Below are positions 36,074 to 44,206 of a stretch of 64,000 bases of DNA, in pieces (within the stretch, counting starts at the first letter, position 1; every line of letters begins with the position of its first letter). The stretch covers positions 1 to 64,000 of the forward strand of contig NZ_AZDH01000004.1 in NCBI RefSeq assembly GCF_001435445.1, given 5' to 3'. The stretch comes from Companilactobacillus kimchii DSM 13961 = JCM 10707 (GTDB lineage Bacteria; Bacillota; Bacilli; Lactobacillales; Lactobacillaceae). The notes below the pieces were generated by a model. That model did no database searches. It was not told the DNA's origin and worked only from the letters and a program-made list of their open reading frames with translations. Position numbers and translations under genes: made by a program.

Positions 36074-36794
36074 TCTATATCAGGAAATGAAAAAATTTTG
36101 GTATCAGAAAAAGCCACTTTGGGGAATTTTAATATTATTTATTTTGATGTATTATTCATTAGTTACGAGTCATCACAATGAAAGGGATGTAATTCAATTA
36201 TTTGGAGCTAGTCAATGGACGCTGATAATTTTAGTTACAATATCGTCGGCTTTTATGACTATGGAATATCGGGATAATACGATTGTTACCATGCTTTATA
36301 AGAGTTCAAATCGATTCAATATTTATTTTTCGAAAATTATTGTTCTGGTGCTATATAGCGTATTACTTAGTTTCTGTGGAGTAATATTCACTATTTTAGA
36401 AGCCGCGTTTAGTCACCAATTATTAACCGTTAATGTTTTAAGGGCACTATTGTTTAATACGTTTGGGACACTTTTGTATTCAGTTTTCATCGTTACACTA
36501 TCGTTATTGCTAATTTCTTTAGTTAAAATTGATGCCATTGTTATAGTAATAGGATTAATGCTCGGCTTTTTAGGAGCTACATTTTCCAATATTCTCATGT
36601 CTTTATTTCACACATGGAGTAGGGCAATAAGATGGAATCCGCTGAATATGATTTACGTTATTAATCAATTATCCGATCCTAAATATTTTAAATATTCTTC
36701 GTTGAGCAATTTGGAATTGGTCTTGGGGACAGTTAGTTACGCAATAATCTTTCTGATAATCGGATATTGGACCTTTAAAAAGAGACTAGTCTGA
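36063..36794 (+). CDS. ABC-2 type permease subunit
   Basis: The 243-residue protein overlaps the ATPase gene by 11 bases, has six predicted helices, and shows the BcrB/lantibiotic-immunity permease pattern: short N-terminal amphipathic segment (MRNNLYQEMKKFWYQKKPLW), FMTMEYRDNTIVTMLYKSSNRF in the first cytoplasmic loop and RWNPLNMIYVINQL near the end. It is a paralogue of the next gene, with which it probably forms the heterodimeric channel of the exporter. Confidence 0.88.
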   Translation: MRNNLYQEMKKFWYQKKPLWGILILFILMYYSLVTSHHNERDVIQLFGASQWTLIILVTISSAFMTMEYRDNTIVTMLYKSSNRFNIYFSKIIVLVLYSVLLSFCGVIFTILEAAFSHQLLTVNVLRALLFNTFGTLLYSVFIVTLSLLLISLVKIDAIVIVIGLMLGFLGATFSNILMSLFHTWSRAIRWNPLNMIYVINQLSDPKYFKYSSLSNLELVLGTVSYAIIFLIIGYWTFKKRLV

Positions 36795-36809
36795 AAGGAA
36801 TGGTGGAGA

Positions 36810-37577
36810 ATGATAAGTGATTTAAATAAGGAATTTTATAAACTAATTCACCAGAAGATAACTTGGATTGCGCCACTCTTTGTACTCGTCTTGATGATTA
36901 TTATGGGCATTTCAATGAATGGTTCTGAACAGAAATTGTTAATTATGACAAGTTATGATTCAAGTGAATGGATTTTATTTGCGTTAGTCGTTGTGTCATC
37001 TACGATATTTACTTTGGAATTTCAAAACAATACGATTTTGACAACGTTGTATAAATCGGATAACAAGTTGCAGGTATATGGTTCAAAATTGATGATTGTT
37101 CTTATTTATAATATAACCCTGCATATATTAGCAATTATTTTTACCGTGTTGTTACAACTCACACCATTAAATGTGCATCTTTCTTGGTTGATGATCAATC
37201 AGTACCAACAGACATTGTTGTCAAATTTATTAGTAACTACCTTAATTGATATTGTTTCATCTACTTTGATAATTAGTATAATATTTTTTACTTCTTGCAT
37301 TGTAAATGTAAATTCAATAGTAATTACTTTGAATTTAGCAATTGTCTTCTTGGGACAAAGTGCATCTTCCAGTCTTATGATGGCAAATCTAAAATATATT
37401 GATGTAATTAAATGGAATCCTTTGAATATGATTAACTTAACGAAACAGTATTATAACTACGGTTCATATCATTTCGTCAGTCATTTAAGTAATTCCCAAC
37501 TATTAGTTGGAAATATTCTCTATTCATTATTATTTTTTGCTTTAGGTTACGTAATTTTTAGAAAGAAAAAATTTTAG
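36810..37577 (+). CDS. ABC-2 type permease subunit
   Basis: The 255-residue protein shares the layout of the preceding permease (FTLEFQNNTILTTLYKSDNKLQVYGSKL and KWNPLNMINLTKQYY are the equivalent blocks), so the two arose by duplication. Six helices are predicted. It starts 15 bases after the other permease, with GGAATGGTGG upstream. Three-gene exporters of this kind (one ATPase, two permeases) include the NukFEG/EpiFEG self-immunity transporters; here no lantibiotic genes are adjacent. Confidence 0.88.
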   Translation: MISDLNKEFYKLIHQKITWIAPLFVLVLMIIMGISMNGSEQKLLIMTSYDSSEWILFALVVVSSTIFTLEFQNNTILTTLYKSDNKLQVYGSKLMIVLIYNITLHILAIIFTVLLQLTPLNVHLSWLMINQYQQTLLSNLLVTTLIDIVSSTLIISIIFFTSCIVNVNSIVITLNLAIVFLGQSASSSLMMANLKYIDVIKWNPLNMINLTKQYYNYGSYHFVSHLSNSQLLVGNILYSLLFFALGYVIFRKKKF

Positions 37578-37598
37578 AAGTCAATTTTGTACATAACA

Positions 37599-37640
37599 AA
37601 AAGGCATTACATAGACTCAATTCTATGCAATGCCTTTATT
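37599..37640. terminator. Bidirectional terminator
   Basis: Stem with AAAGGCATT / AATGCCTTT and CATAG / CTATG, flanked by A- and T-runs, between the converging permease and alcohol dehydrogenase genes. Confidence 0.88.
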
Positions 37641-37650
37641 TGACTCCAAA

Positions 37651-38694
37651 TTAATCACTTACGACAACGTATGATTTGATAACTTTTCTATCAGTCATTT
37701 CTTGATAAGCGTCATTGATTTGATCAAGATTGAAACTCTTGGTGAAGACTAGTCCAGGATTAATTTCACCATCTAGAACGGCTTTCAATAGACGACTCTT
37801 GTCATAAGTAGTAACGGATGCGGGACCACCGGCAATGATAATATTTTTACCAAATGATGGGGCAATATCCATTTTTCCAGTATGTGGCAAGCCGACGCGA
37901 CCAACAACAGAACCAGGACGCCCAACTTTCAAAGCTGTTTCAGTAGATAATTCAGTACCAACACATTCCAAAACAGCGTCTGCACCAAAACCGTTAGTTA
38001 GGGCCAAAATCTTTTTAACACCTTCATCGCCACGTTCGGCGACGTTATCAGTTGCTCCAAATTTTGCAGCTAAAGCTTGACGATCGGGATGACGACTAGT
38101 TGAAATTATTCTCTTAGCACCAAGCAATTTGGCAGAGATAATTCCGCAAAGTCCAACAGCACCATCACCCATAACAACAACTGTGTCGCCGTGTTTGATG
38201 TTGGCAACAGTTGCGGCATGGAAACCAGTAGCCATAACATCAGCCAAAGTCAAAAGTGATTTGAGCATGCTTTCACTGTAATCACTAGGCTTTCCAGGAA
38301 TTTTAACTAGAGCCCATTGTCCGTGTTGGAATCTGATATATTCAGCTTGATTACCATTACTGAAGTTATCAGTATGAGATTGGCAATCACCATCAAAACC
38401 AGCTAAGCAAGCAGGACAGTGACCACAGCCATGTGTAAATGGAGCAATTACGAAATCGCCTGCTTTGACAGTTGTAATATCGGCCCCGACATCTTGAACA
38501 ATACCAATTGCTTCATGTCCAGAGTTTTCAGAATTCTCAGATTTATCTTCTAAACCACGATAAGACCATAAGTCTGAACCGCAGACACAAGCACGAATTA
38601 CTTTGATGATAACGTCATCTGGTGCTTGAACTTTTGGCATTTCAACATCTTCGACCTTCATTTGGCCGACTTTTTCAAAGATCGCTTTTTTCAT
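37651..38694 (-). CDS. Zinc-dependent alcohol dehydrogenase (MDR family)
   Basis: The 347-residue protein has the catalytic zinc motif (CVCGSDLWSYRG with Cys near 38, GHEAIGIVQDVG) and the four-cysteine structural zinc loop (CGHCPACLAGFDGDC, about residues 90-104). The Rossmann part is VVVMGDGAVGLCGIISAKLLGA. It therefore belongs to the medium-chain, zinc-containing alcohol dehydrogenases and acts in the cytoplasm on alcohols/aldehydes with NAD(P). Single gene with GGGAGG before its ATG. Confidence 0.93.
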   Translation of the reverse strand: MKKAIFEKVGQMKVEDVEMPKVQAPDDVIIKVIRACVCGSDLWSYRGLEDKSENSENSGHEAIGIVQDVGADITTVKAGDFVIAPFTHGCGHCPACLAGFDGDCQSHTDNFSNGNQAEYIRFQHGQWALVKIPGKPSDYSESMLKSLLTLADVMATGFHAATVANIKHGDTVVVMGDGAVGLCGIISAKLLGAKRIISTSRHPDRQALAAKFGATDNVAERGDEGVKKILALTNGFGADAVLECVGTELSTETALKVGRPGSVVGRVGLPHTGKMDIAPSFGKNIIIAGGPASVTTYDKSRLLKAVLDGEINPGLVFTKSFNLDQINDAYQEMTDRKVIKSYVVVSD

Positions 38695-38764
38695 AAAAAT
38701 CCTCCCTTAATTTGCTAATTTAATTATAGCGTTTCCAAAAAATATTTTAGTGTTAATTGAAACT

Positions 38765-39568
38765 TTATTTTAAATTGATTGTTAGTTGTCCTAGTTGTTC
38801 GATTTTACTAATTAATTGATCTCCAGGTTTGAGAAATTCCTGAGGATTTCGCCCTGTACCGACACCACCAGGAGTACCAGTAAAGATAAGATCTCCCGGA
38901 TATAGTTCGGTAATAGAAGATAGGTAGCTGACAAGTTTTTCCGGTCCAAAAATTAGGTTGCCTAATTTACTGTGTTGTTTTTCGACGCCATTTAATTCAG
39001 TAGTAATAGTTAGATCTTCTAAATTTGTGATTTCATCTGGAGTCGTTAGCCAAGGTCCAATGGGTGAGAAATTTTCATAAGACTTGGCTAAGGAAAACTG
39101 TGGATTATCGTTGGCAAATTGTAATTGACGATCGGATAAGTCTTGTCCAACCATGTAACCGGCAATGTGTTCATTGGCGACATTTTGTTTAATATCGCGA
39201 CCACCTTTACCAATAACGATAACTAATTCTGTTTCCCAATCTGTTTTAGAACTAGAAATTTTGACAATGGGGTTGGGTCCAGTTAAAGAACTGATGAATT
39301 TAGTAAAAATATTAGGAACCTGAGGTCCTTTAGTATGTAACTCATTTAAGTGATCTCGATAGTTGAAACCAACCGCAAAAATTTGTTTAGGATTAGCTAT
39401 AGGTAAAGAAAAATCGTTCATTTCTGGTAGAGTACGTTCACGACTTAAAAATAATTTCTTGTTTAGATTAGGTAAAATAGACTGAACATTTTCGATACCA
39501 TTGATAAGTTGTAAATGTTGATTGTCATTGATAATGGCAGCTCGACCGTGATACATTCCCAATTTCAT
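38765..39568 (-). CDS. Fumarylacetoacetate hydrolase family protein
   Basis: The 267-residue protein carries the FAH core: IFAVGFNYRDHLNEL, the metal-binding E-x-E in DWETELVIVIGKGG, the aspartate in GYMVGQDLSDRQLQ, and LYPGDLIFTGTPGGVGTGRNP. Members cleave or decarboxylate beta-diketo acids such as acylpyruvates or oxaloacetate. It is a lone gene, with GAGGCAT upstream on the minus strand. The exact substrate is not readable. Confidence 0.92.
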   Translation of the reverse strand: MKLGMYHGRAAIINDNQHLQLINGIENVQSILPNLNKKLFLSRERTLPEMNDFSLPIANPKQIFAVGFNYRDHLNELHTKGPQVPNIFTKFISSLTGPNPIVKISSSKTDWETELVIVIGKGGRDIKQNVANEHIAGYMVGQDLSDRQLQFANDNPQFSLAKSYENFSPIGPWLTTPDEITNLEDLTITTELNGVEKQHSKLGNLIFGPEKLVSYLSSITELYPGDLIFTGTPGGVGTGRNPQEFLKPGDQLISKIEQLGQLTINLK

Positions 39569-39723
39569 AATTATGCCTCTTTTGTATAAGCTTTTATTCT
39601 ATTTTAATACATAAAAAAATTCTTATGTATGTTATTAACATAAATAGAGCCTTTAGTCTAATTGACATGTAAGTAAATTAAAATTATTATAATATTTTAT
39701 ACATGAAGAGGGGGAGACTATCA

Positions 39724-40431
39724 ATGGATGACAGTTTAAGTGTCGAGAGTGCTATGAAGGATACATTGCCAACTGTTTTTGGTTATATCGGAATTGGCAT
39801 TTCCTTTGGTATTGTAGCGGCATCTGCGGGGATGAGTGTATTAATGGCGACCTTGATGTCGTTGATCGTATATGCAGGATCAGCACAATTTATTTTGGTT
39901 AGTCTACTGGCAATTGGCACACCGATTGTTTCAATTGTTTTGTCAGTTTTTTTGGTCAATTCACGGATGATCTTGATGAGTATGACTACAGCCAATTTTT
40001 TTAAAAAGAATTCGATATTTGAAAATATTATTATAGGTAGTTTGATTACAGATGAAAGTTTTGCTTTGAGTATGAACAAGCTTAATTATACCGATGGCAA
40101 GCTCTCATTTAAGTGGTTCAATACCGTTAATTTATTAGCCTATTTAGTTTGGGCAGCATCAACGATGGTTGGAGCTATGTTGGGTAAAGTCATCAGTAAT
40201 CCAGAAAAGTTGGGCTTGGATTTTGCCTTAGTAGCGATGTTTATTGGTTTACTGTATCTACAATTAATTAGTGACAAGTCAATTTCCTTAAAAGTACAGT
40301 TGATCGTTGTAGCTATTATGTTGCCATTAGTATATTTTGGCTTGATTTTTATTTCCAGTGATTTGTTAATTCTAGTTGTAACCTTAATTGGCTGTGCGTT
40401 AGGAGTGATTTTGAAACATGCCATCAACTAA
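39724..40431 (+). CDS. azlC: AzlC-family branched-chain amino acid exporter, large subunit
   Basis: The ATG at 39724 follows GAGGGGGAG and gives 235 residues; seven extra codons upstream are part of that site. The start VFGYIGIGISFGIVAASAGMS and FLVNSRMILMSMT are AzlC hallmarks, with about seven to eight helices. With the small subunit encoded next, overlapping by 14 bases, it forms a branched-chain amino acid (or analogue) exporter. Confidence 0.92.
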   Translation: MDDSLSVESAMKDTLPTVFGYIGIGISFGIVAASAGMSVLMATLMSLIVYAGSAQFILVSLLAIGTPIVSIVLSVFLVNSRMILMSMTTANFFKKNSIFENIIIGSLITDESFALSMNKLNYTDGKLSFKWFNTVNLLAYLVWAASTMVGAMLGKVISNPEKLGLDFALVAMFIGLLYLQLISDKSISLKVQLIVVAIMLPLVYFGLIFISSDLLILVVTLIGCALGVILKHAIN

Positions 40432-40744
40432 ATTTGTTTTATGGACATTAATTGCCTGTGGTTTGGCGACTTGGCTGTCCAGAATTTTGCCATTTGTTTT
40501 ATTGAAAAAATTTAATCTACCTGCGAAAGTAGTCGAATTCCTTGGCTTTGTACCAATTACTATTATGGCTGCCTTATGGTTTGAGAATCTCTTTCATCAA
40601 AATCTCGGTCACTTGCCACAGATTGATTATGCTAATTTAATAGCCTCAATACCAACGGTTCTAACGGCTGTTCTGACTAAAAAGTTATTATTGATTGTAG
40701 TTGTAGGCATTATTTCCCTAGCGTTAGTTCGATTAGTCATATAA
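40418..40744 (+). CDS. azlD: AzlD-family branched-chain amino acid exporter, small subunit
   Basis: The 108-residue protein has three to four helices and the AzlD start WTLIACGLATWLSRILPFVLLKKFNLPAKVVEFLGFVPITIMAALW. It overlaps the azlC gene by 14 bases and is its obligate partner. It is followed after about 20 bases by an unrelated dehydrogenase gene, possibly in the same transcript. Confidence 0.93.
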   Translation: MPSTKFVLWTLIACGLATWLSRILPFVLLKKFNLPAKVVEFLGFVPITIMAALWFENLFHQNLGHLPQIDYANLIASIPTVLTAVLTKKLLLIVVVGIISLALVRLVI

Positions 40745-40768
40745 TAATATTAATGGGAGGGAAGGTTG

Positions 40769-41719
40769 ATGAAAGCAATCGTTGTTAGAAAAGCCGGTGG
40801 ACCGGAAGTTTTGAATTATGAGGATGTTCCAACTCCTCAAGTAAAACCAGGTTGGTCACTAGTTCAGGTTAAAGGTTTTGGTATCAATCATTCTGAAATT
40901 TTTACGCGTCAAGGATTATCACCTAGTGTTAAATTTCCACGTATCTTAGGTATTGAATGTGTTGGTATCGTAGCTGATAGTACTTCGGATAAATTGAAAG
41001 TTGGGCAAAAAGTCATTTCCATTATGGGTGAAATGGGCCGTGCATTTGATGGTTCATATGCCGAGTACGTGTTATTGCCAAATGAACAGATCTATCCAGT
41101 TCAGACTGACTTAAAATGGTCTGATTTGGCTGCCGTTCCGGAAACTTTTTATACTGCTTTTGGTTCGTTGAAACATCTCCAAATAAAGTCAGATGATTCA
41201 ATTTTAATTCGTTCCGGTGCCAGTGGTGTTGGTATTTCGGCTTTACGATTACTCAAATCTAAATATCCAACTATGAAAATTGCCGGCTCGGTTAGAAGTC
41301 TTAAGAAACAAGAGGTTCTTCTAAAAGCTGGTTATGATTCAGTGATTGAGGATAAGAATGGGCGTTTACAAACCGATAAAAAATTTAATAAAGTTCTAGA
41401 ACTGGTTGGCCCCGCTACATTGAAAGATACATTTAATCATGTTTTGCCATATGGAATCGTCTGCAATACTGGTGAGTTAGGTGGTCAGTGGTATATGGAT
41501 GACTTTGATCCTATTGCTGATATACACGAAGGAGCTCTGTTAACATCATTGTCATCAGGCGAAGTTAATAGTCAAAAACTCAATGAAATGTTGAATTATA
41601 TAAAACAATATCAAGTTGAAGTTGCACCAGCTAAAATTTATAAATTGAATCAAGTTAAAGACGCCCATGAGTATTTGGAAAGCGGTCATAACTTAGGTAA
41701 AGTTGTTATTGTTAATTAA
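40769..41719 (+). CDS. Zinc-less MDR quinone oxidoreductase
   Basis: From the ATG at 40769 (GGGAGGGAAGG upstream) the protein has 316 residues. It starts MKAIVVRKAGGPEVLNYEDVPTPQV, and the Rossmann block SILIRSGASGVGISALRLLKSKY has the A-S-x-V-G motif of NADPH:quinone oxidoreductases. Zinc ligands are absent. It likely reduces quinones or alpha,beta-unsaturated carbonyls. Confidence 0.92.
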   Translation: MKAIVVRKAGGPEVLNYEDVPTPQVKPGWSLVQVKGFGINHSEIFTRQGLSPSVKFPRILGIECVGIVADSTSDKLKVGQKVISIMGEMGRAFDGSYAEYVLLPNEQIYPVQTDLKWSDLAAVPETFYTAFGSLKHLQIKSDDSILIRSGASGVGISALRLLKSKYPTMKIAGSVRSLKKQEVLLKAGYDSVIEDKNGRLQTDKKFNKVLELVGPATLKDTFNHVLPYGIVCNTGELGGQWYMDDFDPIADIHEGALLTSLSSGEVNSQKLNEMLNYIKQYQVEVAPAKIYKLNQVKDAHEYLESGHNLGKVVIVN

Positions 41720-41736
41720 TTCTAAGGAGATTGGAT

Positions 41737-41829
41737 ATGTCTATATCTGATTTCTTTTTAACTTTTAAAAATATCTGTAAAATAAAAAAAGTGTTCATGT
41801 CGATCTGTATTGAGATTCTTTCTCAATGA
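41737..41829 (+). CDS. Possible 30-residue peptide
   Basis: A short frame (MSISDFFLTFKNICKIKK at its start) has a good AAGGAG site eight bases upstream and follows the oxidoreductase gene by 17 bases. Its end lies within the following terminator hairpin, which argues against coding importance. No family is recognised. It could equally be non-coding trailer. Confidence 0.3.
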   Translation: MSISDFFLTFKNICKIKKVFMSICIEILSQ

Positions 41830-41853
41830 TTGATCAATATGAGCACTTTTTTT
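41784..41853. terminator. Bidirectional terminator
   Basis: Outer stem AAAAAAAGTG...CAT / ATGAGCACTTTTTTT encloses a second stem ATTGAGA / TCTCAAT. It separates the converging oxidoreductase and GntR genes. Confidence 0.85.
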
Positions 41854-41866
41854 GTAAAAATTTTGA

Positions 41867-42586
41867 TTACCAGAATTCGTTTCTATGTACATCAATTACA
41901 AATTTTGAGTGATTTTCATCAAATCTAGATTTGGAATATTCAAAAGCTTCACCTTTCTGATCATATGCAATTTGTTCAATAACCAGTAGGGAAGCACCTT
42001 CGTCAACATTTAAAGCTTGAGCGCTTTCCTTACTTGCAGATTCAGCATAAACAACCCTTCTAGCATCCGTCATGAAGATTTTCATCTTGCCACCGAGGTA
42101 GCCATAAATGGTTCCCTTTAAAATGGATTCGTCTAGTGGAGCGATTCTTGTGGGCATAATTGTGTGTTCATAACTGTAGATTTTATCATCACGTAGACGA
42201 ACACGCTTAATTTCATAAACAGGTTCGTTAGCTTTTATCTTTAGATTTTTTTGTTCAATTTCATTGGGCAATCTTGCACCAAAAAATAATATTTTGCTCG
42301 TTATCTTTTGATCTCGATGGGAGTAGGTTGCTCCAATAGGAAGGTCTAAAGGAAGTAATTCAGGTGAATTTTCATCTAATTGCGGACGTACATATGTACC
42401 ACTGCCTTGCTGAGTGTGGATTAGGCCTTCGTCTATTAGTAGGTCTAATGACTTTCTCAACGTTATACGACTAATATTGTATTTTTTTGCAAGTTCGTCT
42501 TGAGTAGGCATTAATGTTCCCGCACGATAATGATTTCGTAAAATATCTCTTTTTATATCAGAATAAACTTCTTTATATCTATACAA
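41867..42586 (-). CDS. GntR-family regulator with UTRA domain
   Basis: The 239-residue protein has an N-terminal GntR winged helix (about 1-70; MPTQDELAKKYNISRITLRKSLDLLIDEGLIHTQQGSGTYV) and a C-terminal UTRA effector domain (about 90-235; YEIKRVRLRDDKIYSYEHTIMP), the HutC subfamily. Such proteins are derepressed by a phosphorylated sugar. It is divergent from the PTS/mannosidase operon, and three copies of TATACAAATTT/A lie between or near the two starts, so it very likely represses that operon and itself. Confidence 0.93.
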   Translation of the reverse strand: MYRYKEVYSDIKRDILRNHYRAGTLMPTQDELAKKYNISRITLRKSLDLLIDEGLIHTQQGSGTYVRPQLDENSPELLPLDLPIGATYSHRDQKITSKILFFGARLPNEIEQKNLKIKANEPVYEIKRVRLRDDKIYSYEHTIMPTRIAPLDESILKGTIYGYLGGKMKIFMTDARRVVYAESASKESAQALNVDEGASLLVIEQIAYDQKGEAFEYSKSRFDENHSKFVIDVHRNEFW

Positions 42587-42590
42587 ATTT
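42580..42590 (+). promoter_or_regulatory. Operator half-site (TATACAAATTT), first copy
   Basis: TATACAAATTT repeats the half of the central palindrome at 42633-42658. It overlaps the start codon region of the GntR gene, which fits autorepression. Confidence 0.45.
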
Positions 42591-42632
42591 CTTCACCTCA
42601 ATTGCCTTTATTATGGTCAATTATATCACTTG

Positions 42633-42658
42633 CTGATAATTTGTATACAAATTATCAG
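42633..42658. promoter_or_regulatory. 26-bp palindrome, candidate GntR operator
   Basis: A perfect 26-bp palindrome with core TTGTATACAA and arms CTGATAAT / ATTATCAG lies between the divergent GntR and PTS genes. HutC-subfamily regulators bind such TATAC-centred dyads. Confidence 0.8.
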
Positions 42659-42677
42659 AATTTAGTTAAAATTCATC

Positions 42678-42688
42678 TATACAAATTT
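42678..42688 (+). promoter_or_regulatory. Operator half-site (TATACAAATTT), third copy
   Basis: Identical to the copy at 42580-42590 and 20 bases beyond the central palindrome; likely an auxiliary GntR site near the PTS promoter. Confidence 0.45.
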
Positions 42689-42736
42689 ATTAAAAAGTCT
42701 TTACATAAAAATAAATCAAGATATAATTGGTGTTGT

Positions 42737-42750
42737 GGAAAGCGCTTCCA
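42737..42750 (+). promoter_or_regulatory. cre box upstream of the mannoside operon
   Basis: GGAAAGCGCTTCCA, with the nearly symmetric TGGAAAGCGCTTCCA around it, matches the cre core in 13 of 14 positions. It lies 26 bases before the IIC start. Confidence 0.75.
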
Positions 42751-42775
42751 AATAAATCAAGGGGTTGAATATATA

Positions 42776-44179
42776 ATGAAGTTTGATGTTAAAAAAGTTC
42801 AAGAGCCTATATTAAAAGCTTCAGTATGGGTTCAAGGTAATAGCATTCTTCAAGCTATCAAGAATGCCTTCATCATGACCATTCCGTTCACAATTGTCGG
42901 TTCTTTTTCAAATGTTATTAAAATGCAACTTGATCAATTAATTAAAAATCAACATATTCATAGTGAAATTTTAACCAATATAAGCAATTTATTTGGTTAC
43001 TTAAATGCAGCAACATTAGGTATTATCGGAATTATTGTTGTTTTATGTTCTTCATATTCCTATGCAAGAGAGCTAAAGAAAAAGTATAAAGAAGTTAATA
43101 TATTTCTTGCCGTTATTTTAGCTTTGGCTGCATACTTCGTAATGGTTCCAAACAATGTTAACTTTGCGGATCCTAAGGCAAAAGTTATTCAGGGATTCTC
43201 CACTAATTTCTTTGATTACCAAGGAATGTTTACAGCCTTAGTCGTTGGTATGATTGCGGTTTGGGTTTACGCTCGTTTTGGTAAAACTAAGTTCAAAATC
43301 AAAATGCCCGATAGCGTACCACAGAATATCTTTGATTCATTCGCATCTCTTGTACCTATCACTGGTGCATTAATGATTTTTGGTATCATCCGTATTATCA
43401 TTCAAAGTTTAGGTTACACTTCAATCATTGAGATTATTACGGTTGTTTTAGTTAAACCTTTATTATCTGTTGGTACTGGTTTACCCGCAATTATCGTAGT
43501 AATTTTGATGGAACAAATTTTATGGTTCCTAGGATTACATGGATTTAACATCGTTTGGGGTGTCGTTTCAGCATTCTGGTTACCAATTTATTTACAAAAT
43601 TGTGCACAATATGCAAGAACTCAGAGCTTCGCAGGTATTGGAATCGCTCCTAATACAATGACAAATGTTTATGCCATGATTGGTGGTTCTGGTGCTACAT
43701 TTGGTTTGTTGATTGCTATGCTTATCTTTACTCACAAAGGTGAAAAGGAACGTGAAGTTGCAAAACTGGGATTTATCCCTGGATGTTTTGGAATTAATGA
43801 ACCTATCATTTTTGGTTTACCAATTGTTTTAAATCCTATTATGTTCTTACCATGGATCTTTGTACCACTTATCAATGCTGTTATTGGTTATGTCGTTACT
43901 AAGATTGGATGGGTTGTACCGCTGGTTGTTTTGAATTCCGGTAGTGAGCCGATATTCTTTAGTACTTGGTTAACCGGTGCGTTCCATACGAGTCCGGTTG
44001 TATTAACACTTGTATTAGTTATTTTGGATACGTTCTTATACGCTCCATTCGTAATTTTGAATCAACGTAGTGAACGTGCCGCTATTGCAAAACAAAACGA
44101 ACAAGAAAATGATGAAGATAAATCAGTTTTCAAGAATGAAACTGAAGAAGAACCAAGTGATGGTCCTGAAACAGCTTAA
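42776..44179 (+). CDS. PTS EIIC component, lactose/cellobiose family
   Basis: I place the start at the ATG at 42776 (AAGGGGTTG upstream), 467 residues; the frame open to 42602 spans the operators and is not coding. About ten helices and family blocks VWVQGNSILQAIKNAFIMTIPFTIVGSF, LWFLGLHGFNIVWG, GGSGATFG, GFIPGCFGINEPIIFGLPIVLNPIMFLPW and an acidic C-terminal tail are seen. The EIIA and EIIB partners it needs are not encoded here. It heads a mannosidase operon, so its substrate is probably a mannose- or GlcNAc-containing disaccharide. Confidence 0.9.
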   Translation: MKFDVKKVQEPILKASVWVQGNSILQAIKNAFIMTIPFTIVGSFSNVIKMQLDQLIKNQHIHSEILTNISNLFGYLNAATLGIIGIIVVLCSSYSYARELKKKYKEVNIFLAVILALAAYFVMVPNNVNFADPKAKVIQGFSTNFFDYQGMFTALVVGMIAVWVYARFGKTKFKIKMPDSVPQNIFDSFASLVPITGALMIFGIIRIIIQSLGYTSIIEIITVVLVKPLLSVGTGLPAIIVVILMEQILWFLGLHGFNIVWGVVSAFWLPIYLQNCAQYARTQSFAGIGIAPNTMTNVYAMIGGSGATFGLLIAMLIFTHKGEKEREVAKLGFIPGCFGINEPIIFGLPIVLNPIMFLPWIFVPLINAVIGYVVTKIGWVVPLVVLNSGSEPIFFSTWLTGAFHTSPVVLTLVLVILDTFLYAPFVILNQRSERAAIAKQNEQENDEDKSVFKNETEEEPSDGPETA

Positions 44180-44206
44180 ATAATACTAAGAAAGAAGACT
44201 CCAACA

